Positions 8,987 through 19,295 are shown, counted from the first letter of the stretch. The stretch is 64,000 nt of DNA from Oscillospiraceae bacterium (GCA_003526845.1 DPVM01000010.1:124001-188000), one strand, 5' to 3'. The notes: generated by a model from the letters alone, not told the origin. Made by a program: numbers and translations.

Positions 8987-9346
8987 ATGAAAAAACATTA
9001 TGTAAAACTGATGTTAAACAAAAGGGTTATTTGCAAAAAGTGTGAGGTTGCAAACAATCCGATAACACGGTTTAAAGGACTTATGTTCAGAAAAGAGCTT
9101 GAAAAAGGCAGTGCATTGCTTATAGAGCCATGCAACGAAATTCACACATTTAATATGAAATTTCCGATTGATGTTGTTACACTGAGCAATGACAATGTCG
9201 TTTTGACAGTGTTTGACAGTGTTCCACCAAGCAGGGTTATGCCTCCGGTTAAAACCGGCAGAAAGGTTATAGAGCTTAATGCGGGTGACGCAAAATTGTT
9301 TGGTATAAATCGCGGAGATATACTTCAAATTGTCGAAACAGACTGA
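8987..9346 (+). CDS. DUF192 family protein in the Tad operon
   Basis: 119-residue DUF192 protein. It has the family core in order: RFKGLMFRKEL, the HTFNMKFPIDVVTL stretch, and the C-terminal VIELNAGDAKLFGINRGDIL, forming a small beta-barrel. Unlike many members it has no evident signal peptide. Its biochemical role is unknown. It starts 4 bp after tadC, so it is part of the pilus operon; whether it helps assembly or is simply carried along cannot be told from sequence. Confidence 0.85.
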   Translation: MKKHYVKLMLNKRVICKKCEVANNPITRFKGLMFRKELEKGSALLIEPCNEIHTFNMKFPIDVVTLSNDNVVLTVFDSVPPSRVMPPVKTGRKVIELNAGDAKLFGINRGDILQIVETD

Positions 9347-9378
9347 TTTGAAAATTTTTAATACGAGGTACAAAAAGA

Positions 9379-10053
9379 GTGGCACCATTCAACAAAAACA
9401 GAGAAAGAGAAAAAACAAGAGAGTCGGAGGATTTTGAAAACGAATACGGCTTCAACAAATCCGCAAGGGGATATAACGCCAAAGAGGTAAATGAATTTAT
9501 CGGCGAGCTTAATAAAAAGAACGCAAATGTAGTAAAAAACTACGAAAGAAAAATCGACGATATGAAAAACGCAAACGAAATGCTTGCGTGTGAGGTAGCG
9601 GAACTTAAAAAACAACTTGCGCAAAAAACAGAAAACGAAAAAACCGCTATTGCCGCGGCAGACAGCGTGAGGGCAAAATATGCTCACCTTAAAAGCGATA
9701 TGAAAAAGGTTACTCAGCTGCGCGAAGAAAACGATAATTACGAAAAGGCTGTTGCAGCTCTTACAAAAGAAAAAGCTGACCTTATGCGTGATTTGCAGGT
9801 TCTTAAGGTTGACAAAAAAGACCTTAAGGAAAAGCTTGAAGCAGTCAAAAAAGAGTTCAGCGAATACAAAAACGGCGCTGCACCCGCACAGCCCGACCCG
9901 ACACCGGCACCGGCTCCGGCACCTGCCGCACAGCCTGCCGACGAAGGCGAAATTCAGCGAATTATCGGCGCATACACAATTCATCTTAAAAAAACGAAAC
10001 AGCTTGTCGACCAGCTTGAGGAACAACTTAAAAAAGCAGACGACATTTTTTAA
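9379..10053 (+). CDS. DivIVA-like coiled-coil protein in the Tad operon
   Basis: 224 residues. After a highly charged start, residues about 20-37 (FENEYGFNKSARGYNAKEVNEFI) resemble the N-terminal membrane-curvature-sensing motif of DivIVA/GpsB proteins. A continuous coiled coil of about 110 residues follows (heptads in EVAELKKQLAQK, KADLMRDLQVLKVDKKDL), then a Pro/Ala linker (about 170-192) and a second short coiled coil at the C-terminus. The start is GTG at 9379 with GAGG about 10 bases upstream. There is no membrane segment. Placed between tadC/DUF192 and the giant TadG-like gene, it could tether the assembly site to a pole or septum. That role is inference; homology to DivIVA is limited to the short motif. 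Confidence 0.7.
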   Translation: MAPFNKNREREKTRESEDFENEYGFNKSARGYNAKEVNEFIGELNKKNANVVKNYERKIDDMKNANEMLACEVAELKKQLAQKTENEKTAIAAADSVRAKYAHLKSDMKKVTQLREENDNYEKAVAALTKEKADLMRDLQVLKVDKKDLKEKLEAVKKEFSEYKNGAAPAQPDPTPAPAPAPAAQPADEGEIQRIIGAYTIHLKKTKQLVDQLEEQLKKADDIF

Positions 10054-10095
10054 TCAAAGCAAATTAACACATCTCATTTTCGGGTAGGTGATACC

Positions 10096-13000
10096 ATGAA
10101 CAGAATTAAGCAATTCAAAAAAGACGAACACGGAGCTATAACGGTTATTGTGGCTATTCTGCTTGTTGTCATTTTGGGATTTACCGCCCTTGTAATCGAT
10201 TTGGGCTTGTCATATCATAACAAAAACAAGCTCCAAAGCGCAGCAGACGCCGTAACGCTTGCCGTTTCTACCATGGGCGCAGATTCACTCAGCTACAATC
10301 CTGTCAAAAACTACACCGAAAATATAAATCTTTGCACCGAGGTTCAAAAATATTTTGAAAGCAACGGCATTGAAGATTTTAAATTTGACAAAAATAATAC
10401 CTCTGCGTCAAACATCAAGGTTTACAGTATGCGAAACAAGGAGCGCGCAATTCAGGAACTTAGCGATAATCCCGACGAGAGCGCAGCGCTTGTTTTCTAT
10501 AATTCCGACACCGAAACACAGTATATTGAAATTTATGCTCATAAAAAGACAACAGCCATTTTCGGCAATATTGTCGACATCGGCGCATATGACCTGACGG
10601 TTGACAGCGCCGCTAAATGCGAAGTAAAATTCGGCGGCAATCCGGAATCACTTAATTATCAAATCCTTGAAATTGACGGCACAGAGAATTTTGATATTAC
10701 CGGTCCTATTGAAAACACAGGACTTAAAACATTTTTGACTTTTGTCAACAATGCGACAAACGGCGTTTTCAAGTTCCTTCAGGAGGACACAAAATTTATT
10801 TCAAAATACATTATGGGCGGCAAAACCGAGTTTACATGCCCATATTGCGGCAAAAAGGGCTTAAAAGCAGAGTTTGAGGTAACTGATGAAAGCGGAAACA
10901 TTTCGTATGCCTGCCCTGACTGTAATAAAGAGGTTTCAATCACCGACGATTCAACAGCCGTTGTCACAACATGGACAACCTCGGTTGCTGTTATTAACGG
11001 ATATATTCACTCTAACGGCGGTGTTAAAATTAATATCGATTCAATTCGACTTAACCGATCACTTGTTGAAACAATAACCTGTCCGACATGCCACGAAAGG
11101 GGCAGAGTCGGCGAGGGCTTTACAAAAACAGAGGTTCCGGTTGAGGATGGACCGGCCGAATACAAAATCACATGCGATAACTGCGCAAGAAACGGCACAA
11201 CCACTGAGGTCGGCACAGCTGATTCTGTTTGGACAACATACTGGAATGGAATGAAATATTCTGCTCGTCCTATTCTTGAGCTTTGCAAGGGCGCAAACAG
11301 CCTTGATATCGACACAACAAATGCCAGAAACGGCCAGCCAAACGATGTATACCTTGTCGGTGACGAATATCAGGTCACAAATGAGGCAGGAGATGTAACA
11401 AACACAATTACAAGAACACTCTATAAGTCGGGCAGTGAGGCACAGCACGCAGATTTTATGCGTACAAGCAAGCAAATTCTTTATGGCTCGAGCGATGTCA
11501 AAAAATGTGATTATGACAACCAAAGCGTTTCATATTCAATAGATATGCTCGGCACAACCGTTAAAAAAATTGATATTGATCTCCTCAGCGCTGTTAAAAA
11601 CAGTTACAACGATATTTCATCCGTTAACGATTCAACGGTTGTCGGCTCGGAAACCAAAAAATATTCCGGTCAAAGTGAAAAGGTTAATTTCAACCTCGGT
11701 GAGGCAGATACCTCGGTTACAAAAACTTCAAACACCACAGCGTCTCCGTTTGGCGAAATGAATGTGAACGGCAATACAATGCTCGGTAAAATTAATCTCG
11801 GCGGCAACAAAACATTGCCGGATGTATATGATGTTTTCACCTCGTACTATAATTTCGATTTCGATTTTGACGGCGCTATCGATTCACTTGACTGTGTTAC
11901 AATCGGTCAGGTTGCGGCGGCAAAAGACGCTCAAAAAAAGGACAACAATGTTGCGCAAATTGTTGCAAACAAGCGCACAACGCTCACAGACACTTCGGAT
12001 GATAATGACACAGCCCGTGTTTTGATTGATAAGGTTGTAACGGATATTACGGGCGAAAAGCACAGCGGTTGGTACGGCTCAAACAACTATAATGCAAAAA
12101 AAGTATATGATATTAATGTTCCCTATGCCGTTTCGACAAAGGGCAGAAATATTTTTACATCGCTGTCACAGCAGGAAAAGAGCTACCGAACAAACGATAC
12201 AAACATTGCGATTGCCTCAACCGGTATCGGAGACACAATTAAAAACTATAATTCAATTGTTAAAAACACTGTTTTAAACAGATATCATTACGGCATCAAT
12301 TTTGATGAGAAGGACGAATATAATAATTTTGCAGCTGCGCACCCGAATGACGAAAATTCGCACGCAAGCAGAAGATATTATGCCGTAAAATCCGATTATG
12401 AGGATTTGACAAATTCATCAAGCTATTATTCACCGGCATTTACAGTCAATGGCAAAAAATATTTGTCCGAGGACTTTGTTGTCGGCAGAGACGGCAAAGT
12501 TAAAGTAAGTCTTACCGATGTAATCAGCGAGTATTATACAAATTTTGCAAAATCGTTTACAGTTCCGGGTGAGGACCAATATACATACGATTCTATCGAC
12601 TTCGACGGAAAAAAGTCGAGCTATAACCAAAAGGATTATATGCTCAACCTTGAAAACGGCCGCAGTTTCGGCAGAATCAGTAACCCAAGAGACAACAAGG
12701 GTATATCAGGAAACGAATTGGGATTTAAGATTGCTGACGGTTACAATATTATGCTCCTCGGCGGTGTTTATCTTTCAAAAACAGGCAAGCAAACTGTAGT
12801 TATAGGCGACAATGCAAAGCTTTATCTTAAGGACTCTGCTAAAGATTCAAACGGTGCATTTTGCAACTCAGCTGCGTCAACAACAATCGGCAATAATTCA
12901 ATTATGTATGTTGAAGGTGCCTTTAATCAGTCGGGCGGCGACCTCAACATCGGCTCAAATTCTATCCTTTATGTAACGGGCAATCTCACTGTTAATAAGG

Positions 13001-16000
13001 GCAAGAAAATAAATATGGGTCCGGGCAGTAAGCTCGTAGTTAAGGGCAATATTGATGCATCGGCAATCAGCGCATCTGAAACATCGGATATTTATGCCGC
13101 ATCAATTCATAACGGAAACGAATCCGGTACATCGGTCGGCAACATTTATTGCTTCGGCAACTATACAGCATACGGATTTACCGCAAGAAACTGTGCGGCT
13201 GATACACCGGGTGTATTTCTTATCGGCGGCAATTATGTTTCACAAAAGGACACAAGCGGTATCGATTTTGGCAAAAATGTCAATGCCGTTATTCTCGGCG
13301 ATATTTTGGGTTGCGGCATTATTAATGTATATGACGGAGCAACCGTTTATGTAGGCGGATCTTTTGGCACCACTGACAAGTGGGGCGGAACACTCCATAT
13401 TTATGACAACACAAAAATCAATGTCGATAAGGATGTTACACTCAGCGGATTTATTGACGGTGCAAAAGCGGCAAAATGGGCAATGTCTGTCAAAGGCAAT
13501 GTCGTTGTAAATGCGTCCGGCAACGATACTGGCAGCGGAGTCGGCAAAAACAGTTCACTCACGATTCTCGGCTCATATAACGGTGCCGGTGATGATTTCT
13601 GCAACAACGGCAGTGTATATTGTCGCAGTGGATTTAAAGCGAAAAACCTCACAAATAATGGCGTAATGGGCGGATTAAACAACTTTACATCTGCCGAAAA
13701 AACAACAAACAACGGCGTTATTTATTCACAATACAGCCTCGTTGATGCGACAAATGATGTTGTTAACTCTCAAACAGGCTATATTGTTTGCGCAACAATC
13801 AATTCGTACAGCGGAGATTTTGTTAACTATGGTTGTGCCTATGCAAGAGAGAATATTAACTGCAAGGGTTACGCATGTTCCACAGCGTCGACATCCGCTT
13901 GGACATATGTAGGAAAAACGCTGAATATCAGCGGTTCAAGTGCTTCTGCGGATACATACGGTTTGACATATGTTAACGGTTGTGTAACCGGTAATGGCAG
14001 ACTTAATATCAGGGGCGGATATTTTTGTGTAAACGGTGTGGCTGTTGATGAAAACGGCTCAACTGTTTCCGATATTGCACTTGCCGACCATACAAACGGA
14101 ATAAATGCCTCTACCATTAATCTTTACAGTAATGCAAAGGTATTCGTAAACGGCAGAGTGGTTCTTTCCGCCGACCTTTCATACTGCGAGGACGGTAAAG
14201 CGCAAATGTTTGTCAACTCGTCGGGCGACAGCGGCAACGCTCTCACTGTCGGTACAAGTTTGACGATTTATTCCGGCAATAAGCTCTATGTCAGCGGCAA
14301 TGCACAAATAGGCTACAGCAGTGACGGCTCAATTATCAACAAATCAAACGGCAGCAGTTTGGGTGCTTATATCTATGTTTCAAACACATTGACAACAACA
14401 TCAAAAATTTCTGCCCTTCAAATGACAATTATTCATTGCGGCAATCTTGTGTGCAAAGGCTCAATGAAAATAGGCGATACAAACTTTTCAAAGAATGTTG
14501 TTCCAAAAACAGGCTTAATCGTTGACGGAAATTTGACCTGCGACGGTGCGCTTGAAAACTATGCAAGCATTTATGTCGGCGCAAATGTTGTTGCAAACAA
14601 CGATTTGTCTATTGACGATAACAGCGAATTTTATGTCGGCGCAAATCTTGTTGCCGGTCAGCTCGTTTTCTTTGACAACGGCGGGCTTTATGTAAACGGC
14701 AACACCGTTGATTACAGAAACTCAAACAGCAATAAACCGACTTTTGACAGCAACAACAGCTACAACACTTTCCTTTGTGCCGGCTCAATCACCTTTAACG
14801 GCACTGTTACGCTTAATAACACGGCAAAAGTGCTTTCGGGCAACGATATTATATCGAACGACGGTATTTATATCGGACCTAACGCAATGATGTATGCTCG
14901 CCGAAATATCGAATTTAAGGCGTCCTCAATCACTGTCGACAATATTTTGTATGCCGACAGCATAGACGGATATTCCGACGATGCGATTTGGGCAAGCTGT
15001 ATTATCACAAACAACAGCGGCTATGGTATTGTTTCAAACAATTCGTCAATAAGCACGCTTACATATATGGTCAGAAGCAATGTATATCCGACACCGCCGA
15101 TATATACATCTACTATCAGAAACCATGTCAGATATTACGGCAAAAACGGCGCAAATACAAATACCGTTTACTCTTATGACATCAACACAACCGGAAACTA
15201 TACAATCGGCGTAGCCGACAAGGATGTAACGGTTAAAAACGGTGTCACCATTAGAGTTACAGGCGGAGACCTTTATATCAACGGCTATGTTACAAGCTAC
15301 GGCAACATTATTTGCCTTGCCGATGAAAACGGCAACGGCGGTAACATTTATGTTCAAGGTAATTCGGACTATGCGTCACTTCGTAACTGCGGAACGCTTT
15401 ATTGCGACAAAAACCTTGAGGTTCAGGGCACAGACTATGTGCTTTCGGCAGTCGGTGTAGGTGCGTTGCACGCCGGTCGTTCGCTTACCAATGGTACAAA
15501 CAGCGACGGCAGGGCAGAACTGTATGTCGGCGGCCATATTAAAACATATGCATCGTTTGACAATTTCGGTCAGGCGTATATCGGCGATTATATAGAGGCA
15601 GGCACAAAGTATGATTGTGTAACTTATGCAAGCGGTCAAAACTCAACGGGTCCGAGCGTCGGCAATGTCACAGGTGTTGCCGTAGACAGTGAAAACAATT
15701 CGGTATTGCTTGTCGGCGGCTATATTTACGCATCGGACGCAAGTGCGAAAACTTCTGTTCTTGTTCGTAAAAATGCTGTGCTCTATTCGGGTCAAAGTGT
15801 TCGCACAACAAGAAACTTCATCGTCGGTAATGCTTTCTTTAAGGACGGCAAGACAAGTGAAAACGGTGCTCAGCAGTTTGAATATTTGAAGAGCTACAAT
15901 GGTTTGAACACTTCGCTTGATGCGTATGTAATCTCTGATATTTCGGATAAGGCGGCGCTTCAGGTTGTTGCCGATTCTACGGAAACCGTTTATCAAAACC

Positions 16001-18381
16001 AAATCAAATACTCCGATGTTAAGGGCAAGGTTTATGACCAATATGGTGAAAAATATAATGTATCAGTCGGCGATTATGTTGTATTCAAAAAGAGCATTGA
16101 CGGTCATTCGTCAAGCACTGCATACGATTTTGGTTTCGCTTATATCAACGGTACGCTTACAACAGGCACCGGTTCGGCTAACTACTTCCAGCCTTACGGC
16201 AAGAGTGTGGTTTATGTCGGCGCAAATAAAACAAGTATGGACCGTTGCTACAATGTCAACTGTGCACTTGACACGCACCATATATTTACCTTCCCTTACA
16301 GCCGTGTATTCATTAACGGCGCGGTAAAGACATACGGCGGCAACAGTGACGGCATTGCCTTTAACGAATGGTTCTATTCAATATTCGCCTGCAACGGCTC
16401 TATTGATTTCCGCGGCACGGTTAAAATGCGTGACGGAACAAAGACATTTATTAACGGCGATCTCACAACAAATAAATATCTTGAAATAGGCAAAGCGTAT
16501 GACGGTAAGGACGAGGCGTACGACCCTGTTAACCCGACTTTCGTTCAGTGTTCAGGTGATGTCCGCGTCAACGGCACATATTTGAAACTTTTTGCACGCT
16601 CAACGCTCAACTCAGGCGGCTCAATTGTTTCAACAACATATATCACATTGCGCCACCATGCAAATATCAGGGCACTCGGTGATGTCAGCGGCTCACAGCT
16701 CGACATAGGCTCCGGCTCGACGGCTTGCGCAGGCGGCTCGATGAAATCAAGGTTGTCAAATATCAAAATCCGCGATGATTGCACGGTTTATGTCGGCGGT
16801 AATAACGGCGGCAACCTTCAGGCACTCAGCTATATCGAAATCGGTAAGCATGAGAATGAGTCTTATAAATACAACAATTGTGCCACAAACAGGAAGAAAG
16901 ATAAGGATTTAGTCGATAAAAATAACGAAATTGATATTGATGACGGTAACACCGGCGGTAGCGGCGAGGATAAAACGCCCGAGAATGACCCGACTAACGA
17001 TGAAATCGAGCGTATTACTTGTCCGAACTGCGGCAAAGAGGGTTCGCTTGCAGGCGGTCAGTTCACAAAGAGTGACAACAATGGCGTTCCGGTTTACACC
17101 TGTGTATCGTGTAATTATCAATTCGGCGACAACTCAGACGCGTTTGAGGGCGACGATGCAATCGGCTCGACCGTTTATGTAAACGGCACGATTAAGTCGA
17201 CTCTCAGCTATCTCAAACTCTTTGGCTACACAAATGCTTATGCAAACAAGAGTATCAGAAGTTTGAAATATATCACGCTCCGTCACCATTCGGGACTTTA
17301 TGTTCTTACAGGCTCACCGGATTCAACCGGTATTGCATATGAATATGACAATTCGGGCAGACTCCTTGATGCAAACGGTAATGTAGTTCCTAATTTCTAT
17401 GTTGACACAAACAGTAGGTCGCAGGAATACGGCAGTATTTATTACTATGGCTCATTTGACGGCGCCGACAGAAAGATTTACGGCTTCACCGTCAAGGTAG
17501 ACGATTCCGAAAGCTTCGACGCCGATAAATCAAAGGGATATATTTACAACGGTATGCTTTATTATTACGATTCAAAGGGTGACAAGGTTACCTGCGAGGT
17601 AATAAAATATGCCGACGCAGATTTCACAGTGATTGAGGCGGAACATTATTACTATGTCAATAGCAGCTATCAGCTTGTCGAGGGCGGCGAGGATATTCCG
17701 TCATCAAAAGTTTCGGATACGGAGATTTCACTTGTTGTTACAGCCGGCTCGGTTACATCTTACGGCGACTTGAGCGTAAACGCTTATGCAAGCCTTTATG
17801 CAACAGGCAATGTAAGCTCGTTCGGTAAATATTATGCCGGACCCAAATCGGTTACATATGCCGAGGGTGACTTTATTTGCACAAAACTGCTTGACCTTTC
17901 GTCATTGCTCACGAAAGACAATCTTGACGCAAGCGGTTTCCAACTTTCACACGGCGCACTTCACGCGGGCGGCAGAGTCAGGGTATATTCCTGCTCGACA
18001 ATTGAGGGCGGCACGATTGATGCGGTCGGCGATGTCTTGTTTGACAGTATTTATACAAAATATGTGTATAAATACACCGACCCGACAAAGACACCGTTCA
18101 CAGACCCAACCGCAGTTGACCTTTGGATTTGTTCGGAAAACGGCAATGTCACATTCAATTGCATTTATTGCGTAACCGGCGGTGTTACATATGCGCCTAA
18201 CGGCAAAATCAAAATCAACGGCATCTATTTCGAGCATTACGGCTGCTTTATCGGCGGCGACAATAATATTAATGCGTTCTACATCAATATTCACCGTTTG
18301 GCAAATGCCGACACGCTCGATATGAAATGGCCGTACGCAGGCAAGGTATATCTCTGCAAGGCAGAGAGCTATCAGCCGTAA
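10096..18381 (+). CDS. Giant TadG-like pseudopilin with CxxC pairs and beta-repeat region
   Basis: 2761-residue protein encoded by 8.3 kb without interruption. Residues 1-60 are a TadE/TadG-like N-terminus: basic leader, DEHGAITVIVAILLVVILGFTALVIDLG, then SYHNKNKLQSAADAVTLAV. Two CxxC...CxxC zinc-ribbon-like modules follow (CPYC 248-251 with CPDC 273-276; CPTC 329-332 with CDNC 360-363), and a third near the far end (CPNC 2309-2312 with CVSC 2336-2339). From about residue 780 to the end there are dozens of short Gly/Asn/Val-rich strands of the type xLYVxGNLxV and VYVGGSFG, as expected of a stacked beta-solenoid resembling bactofilin-like or beta-helix proteins. Normal TadG proteins are several-fold smaller. 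It probably extends from the membrane or pilus as a surface fibre or adhesin, which is inference. The gene starts 42 bp after the coiled-coil gene and ends before a hairpin at 18392. Confidence 0.75.
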   Translation: MNRIKQFKKDEHGAITVIVAILLVVILGFTALVIDLGLSYHNKNKLQSAADAVTLAVSTMGADSLSYNPVKNYTENINLCTEVQKYFESNGIEDFKFDKNNTSASNIKVYSMRNKERAIQELSDNPDESAALVFYNSDTETQYIEIYAHKKTTAIFGNIVDIGAYDLTVDSAAKCEVKFGGNPESLNYQILEIDGTENFDITGPIENTGLKTFLTFVNNATNGVFKFLQEDTKFISKYIMGGKTEFTCPYCGKKGLKAEFEVTDESGNISYACPDCNKEVSITDDSTAVVTTWTTSVAVINGYIHSNGGVKINIDSIRLNRSLVETITCPTCHERGRVGEGFTKTEVPVEDGPAEYKITCDNCARNGTTTEVGTADSVWTTYWNGMKYSARPILELCKGANSLDIDTTNARNGQPNDVYLVGDEYQVTNEAGDVTNTITRTLYKSGSEAQHADFMRTSKQILYGSSDVKKCDYDNQSVSYSIDMLGTTVKKIDIDLLSAVKNSYNDISSVNDSTVVGSETKKYSGQSEKVNFNLGEADTSVTKTSNTTASPFGEMNVNGNTMLGKINLGGNKTLPDVYDVFTSYYNFDFDFDGAIDSLDCVTIGQVAAAKDAQKKDNNVAQIVANKRTTLTDTSDDNDTARVLIDKVVTDITGEKHSGWYGSNNYNAKKVYDINVPYAVSTKGRNIFTSLSQQEKSYRTNDTNIAIASTGIGDTIKNYNSIVKNTVLNRYHYGINFDEKDEYNNFAAAHPNDENSHASRRYYAVKSDYEDLTNSSSYYSPAFTVNGKKYLSEDFVVGRDGKVKVSLTDVISEYYTNFAKSFTVPGEDQYTYDSIDFDGKKSSYNQKDYMLNLENGRSFGRISNPRDNKGISGNELGFKIADGYNIMLLGGVYLSKTGKQTVVIGDNAKLYLKDSAKDSNGAFCNSAASTTIGNNSIMYVEGAFNQSGGDLNIGSNSILYVTGNLTVNKGKKINMGPGSKLVVKGNIDASAISASETSDIYAASIHNGNESGTSVGNIYCFGNYTAYGFTARNCAADTPGVFLIGGNYVSQKDTSGIDFGKNVNAVILGDILGCGIINVYDGATVYVGGSFGTTDKWGGTLHIYDNTKINVDKDVTLSGFIDGAKAAKWAMSVKGNVVVNASGNDTGSGVGKNSSLTILGSYNGAGDDFCNNGSVYCRSGFKAKNLTNNGVMGGLNNFTSAEKTTNNGVIYSQYSLVDATNDVVNSQTGYIVCATINSYSGDFVNYGCAYARENINCKGYACSTASTSAWTYVGKTLNISGSSASADTYGLTYVNGCVTGNGRLNIRGGYFCVNGVAVDENGSTVSDIALADHTNGINASTINLYSNAKVFVNGRVVLSADLSYCEDGKAQMFVNSSGDSGNALTVGTSLTIYSGNKLYVSGNAQIGYSSDGSIINKSNGSSLGAYIYVSNTLTTTSKISALQMTIIHCGNLVCKGSMKIGDTNFSKNVVPKTGLIVDGNLTCDGALENYASIYVGANVVANNDLSIDDNSEFYVGANLVAGQLVFFDNGGLYVNGNTVDYRNSNSNKPTFDSNNSYNTFLCAGSITFNGTVTLNNTAKVLSGNDIISNDGIYIGPNAMMYARRNIEFKASSITVDNILYADSIDGYSDDAIWASCIITNNSGYGIVSNNSSISTLTYMVRSNVYPTPPIYTSTIRNHVRYYGKNGANTNTVYSYDINTTGNYTIGVADKDVTVKNGVTIRVTGGDLYINGYVTSYGNIICLADENGNGGNIYVQGNSDYASLRNCGTLYCDKNLEVQGTDYVLSAVGVGALHAGRSLTNGTNSDGRAELYVGGHIKTYASFDNFGQAYIGDYIEAGTKYDCVTYASGQNSTGPSVGNVTGVAVDSENNSVLLVGGYIYASDASAKTSVLVRKNAVLYSGQSVRTTRNFIVGNAFFKDGKTSENGAQQFEYLKSYNGLNTSLDAYVISDISDKAALQVVADSTETVYQNQIKYSDVKGKVYDQYGEKYNVSVGDYVVFKKSIDGHSSSTAYDFGFAYINGTLTTGTGSANYFQPYGKSVVYVGANKTSMDRCYNVNCALDTHHIFTFPYSRVFINGAVKTYGGNSDGIAFNEWFYSIFACNGSIDFRGTVKMRDGTKTFINGDLTTNKYLEIGKAYDGKDEAYDPVNPTFVQCSGDVRVNGTYLKLFARSTLNSGGSIVSTTYITLRHHANIRALGDVSGSQLDIGSGSTACAGGSMKSRLSNIKIRDDCTVYVGGNNGGNLQALSYIEIGKHENESYKYNNCATNRKKDKDLVDKNNEIDIDDGNTGGSGEDKTPENDPTNDEIERITCPNCGKEGSLAGGQFTKSDNNGVPVYTCVSCNYQFGDNSDAFEGDDAIGSTVYVNGTIKSTLSYLKLFGYTNAYANKSIRSLKYITLRHHSGLYVLTGSPDSTGIAYEYDNSGRLLDANGNVVPNFYVDTNSRSQEYGSIYYYGSFDGADRKIYGFTVKVDDSESFDADKSKGYIYNGMLYYYDSKGDKVTCEVIKYADADFTVIEAEHYYYVNSSYQLVEGGEDIPSSKVSDTEISLVVTAGSVTSYGDLSVNAYASLYATGNVSSFGKYYAGPKSVTYAEGDFICTKLLDLSSLLTKDNLDASGFQLSHGALHAGGRVRVYSCSTIEGGTIDAVGDVLFDSIYTKYVYKYTDPTKTPFTDPTAVDLWICSENGNVTFNCIYCVTGGVTYAPNGKIKINGIYFEHYGCFIGGDNNINAFYINIHRLANADTLDMKWPYAGKVYLCKAESYQP

Positions 18382-18391
18382 AACAAAACCA

Positions 18392-18421
18392 TATGGGCAG
18401 GCTTGAATCGGCCTGCCCATA
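18392..18421 (+). other. Perfect hairpin after the giant gene
   Basis: TATGGGCAGGC (18392-18402) pairs perfectly with GCCTGCCCATA (18411-18421), with an 8-nt loop. There is no U tract behind it, so it looks more like an mRNA-processing or 3'-stabilising stem than a full terminator. It lies 11 bp after the stop of the 2761-aa gene. Confidence 0.55.
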
Positions 18422-18462
18422 GATATTAATATTACAAATCTTGTTTAAGGAAAAATTTATAT

Positions 18463-19287
18463 ATGAAGGATTTTTTCAGAGAAAAATTTATTTCGTTCAG
18501 GGATTTTATGTCTCCGCTATTCGCAAAACTCCGTTCACTGCCGAAAAAGACAAAAATCATCATTTCGGCTATCGCGGCGGCGGTAGTTATTGTATTGATT
18601 GTTGTCGGTATTGTTTCGTCGGTTAAAAATAAACCGACGGAAGATTATAAGGCGACCGCCGAGCAATATGCAAAATGCGTTATGAATTATGATTATTATA
18701 CTGCTCTCGACAGCACAATTGCCGCATATAAATCAACCGATAATTATTTTCAAAAATATATCGGCGATTTGACGGAAGGGGAGGAAGATTCCAAAACTTC
18801 CAAAACTATTGCGGACGCTATGAGCGACGAGGTGCAGTCCTATATTTCGCTGAAAGGGCTTTATGATTTTGACGCGTTTTGTGCCGATTATTTCGACAAA
18901 GCAAAATCCGTTGGCAAAACATATGTCGGTGAGTCTGCAGTTACACAATCTGTGCTAAAGGCGGCGCTTAAATCAAATCTTTCTTCATATTTTTCAAAAA
19001 CAATCGGTGCATATAAATCCACTTATGAAAATAACGGCGGCTACAATCCGTCACTTTCTCTCGCATCAACAAAGAATTTCACCGCTGACGAGGTGAATAA
19101 ATACAAAAAAATAAAAGAGAAAAACTCCGCTTCTGCGTTTGAAAAATGCGGCGTTAAGACAAAGAATATTGATTCTGTTAAAAGAGTGATTTATAATGTA
19201 AATGTCAACAATGTGCCGATTAGGGAAATATCGTTTATTATGCTTCAAATAAACGGCAAATGGTATGTTGATTTCACTCAGGAATAG
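18463..19287 (+). CDS. Membrane-anchored extracytoplasmic protein of the Tad locus
   Basis: 274 residues that I do not recognise as a named family. A basic N-terminal stretch of ~35 residues is followed by one membrane helix (IIISAIAAAVVIVLIVVGIVSS, about 37-58), then a ~210-residue outside domain that is helical and Tyr/Lys/Ser-rich (YKATAEQYAKCVMNYDYYTALDSTI), ending in a short beta segment (IMLQINGKWYVDFTQE). The topology is typical of DUF4878/lumazine-binding-like export accessory proteins, but I cannot confirm it. The ATG has AGGA 11 bases upstream. The foldase gene begins 8 bp after its stop, so the two form a translational pair. Confidence 0.75.
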   Translation: MKDFFREKFISFRDFMSPLFAKLRSLPKKTKIIISAIAAAVVIVLIVVGIVSSVKNKPTEDYKATAEQYAKCVMNYDYYTALDSTIAAYKSTDNYFQKYIGDLTEGEEDSKTSKTIADAMSDEVQSYISLKGLYDFDAFCADYFDKAKSVGKTYVGESAVTQSVLKAALKSNLSSYFSKTIGAYKSTYENNGGYNPSLSLASTKNFTADEVNKYKKIKEKNSASAFEKCGVKTKNIDSVKRVIYNVNVNNVPIREISFIMLQINGKWYVDFTQE

Positions 19288-19295
19288 GTAAAAAT

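Noticed and set aside
9358..10026. 222-codon minus-strand frame opposite the coiled-coil gene
   Set aside because: Phe/Cys-rich composition produced by reversing a Lys/Glu-rich coiled coil; no start signals.
12800..18300. Repetitive DNA in the giant gene as a CRISPR or tandem-repeat locus
   Set aside because: Repeats are short, degenerate and protein-level (beta-strand turns); the frame is open throughout.
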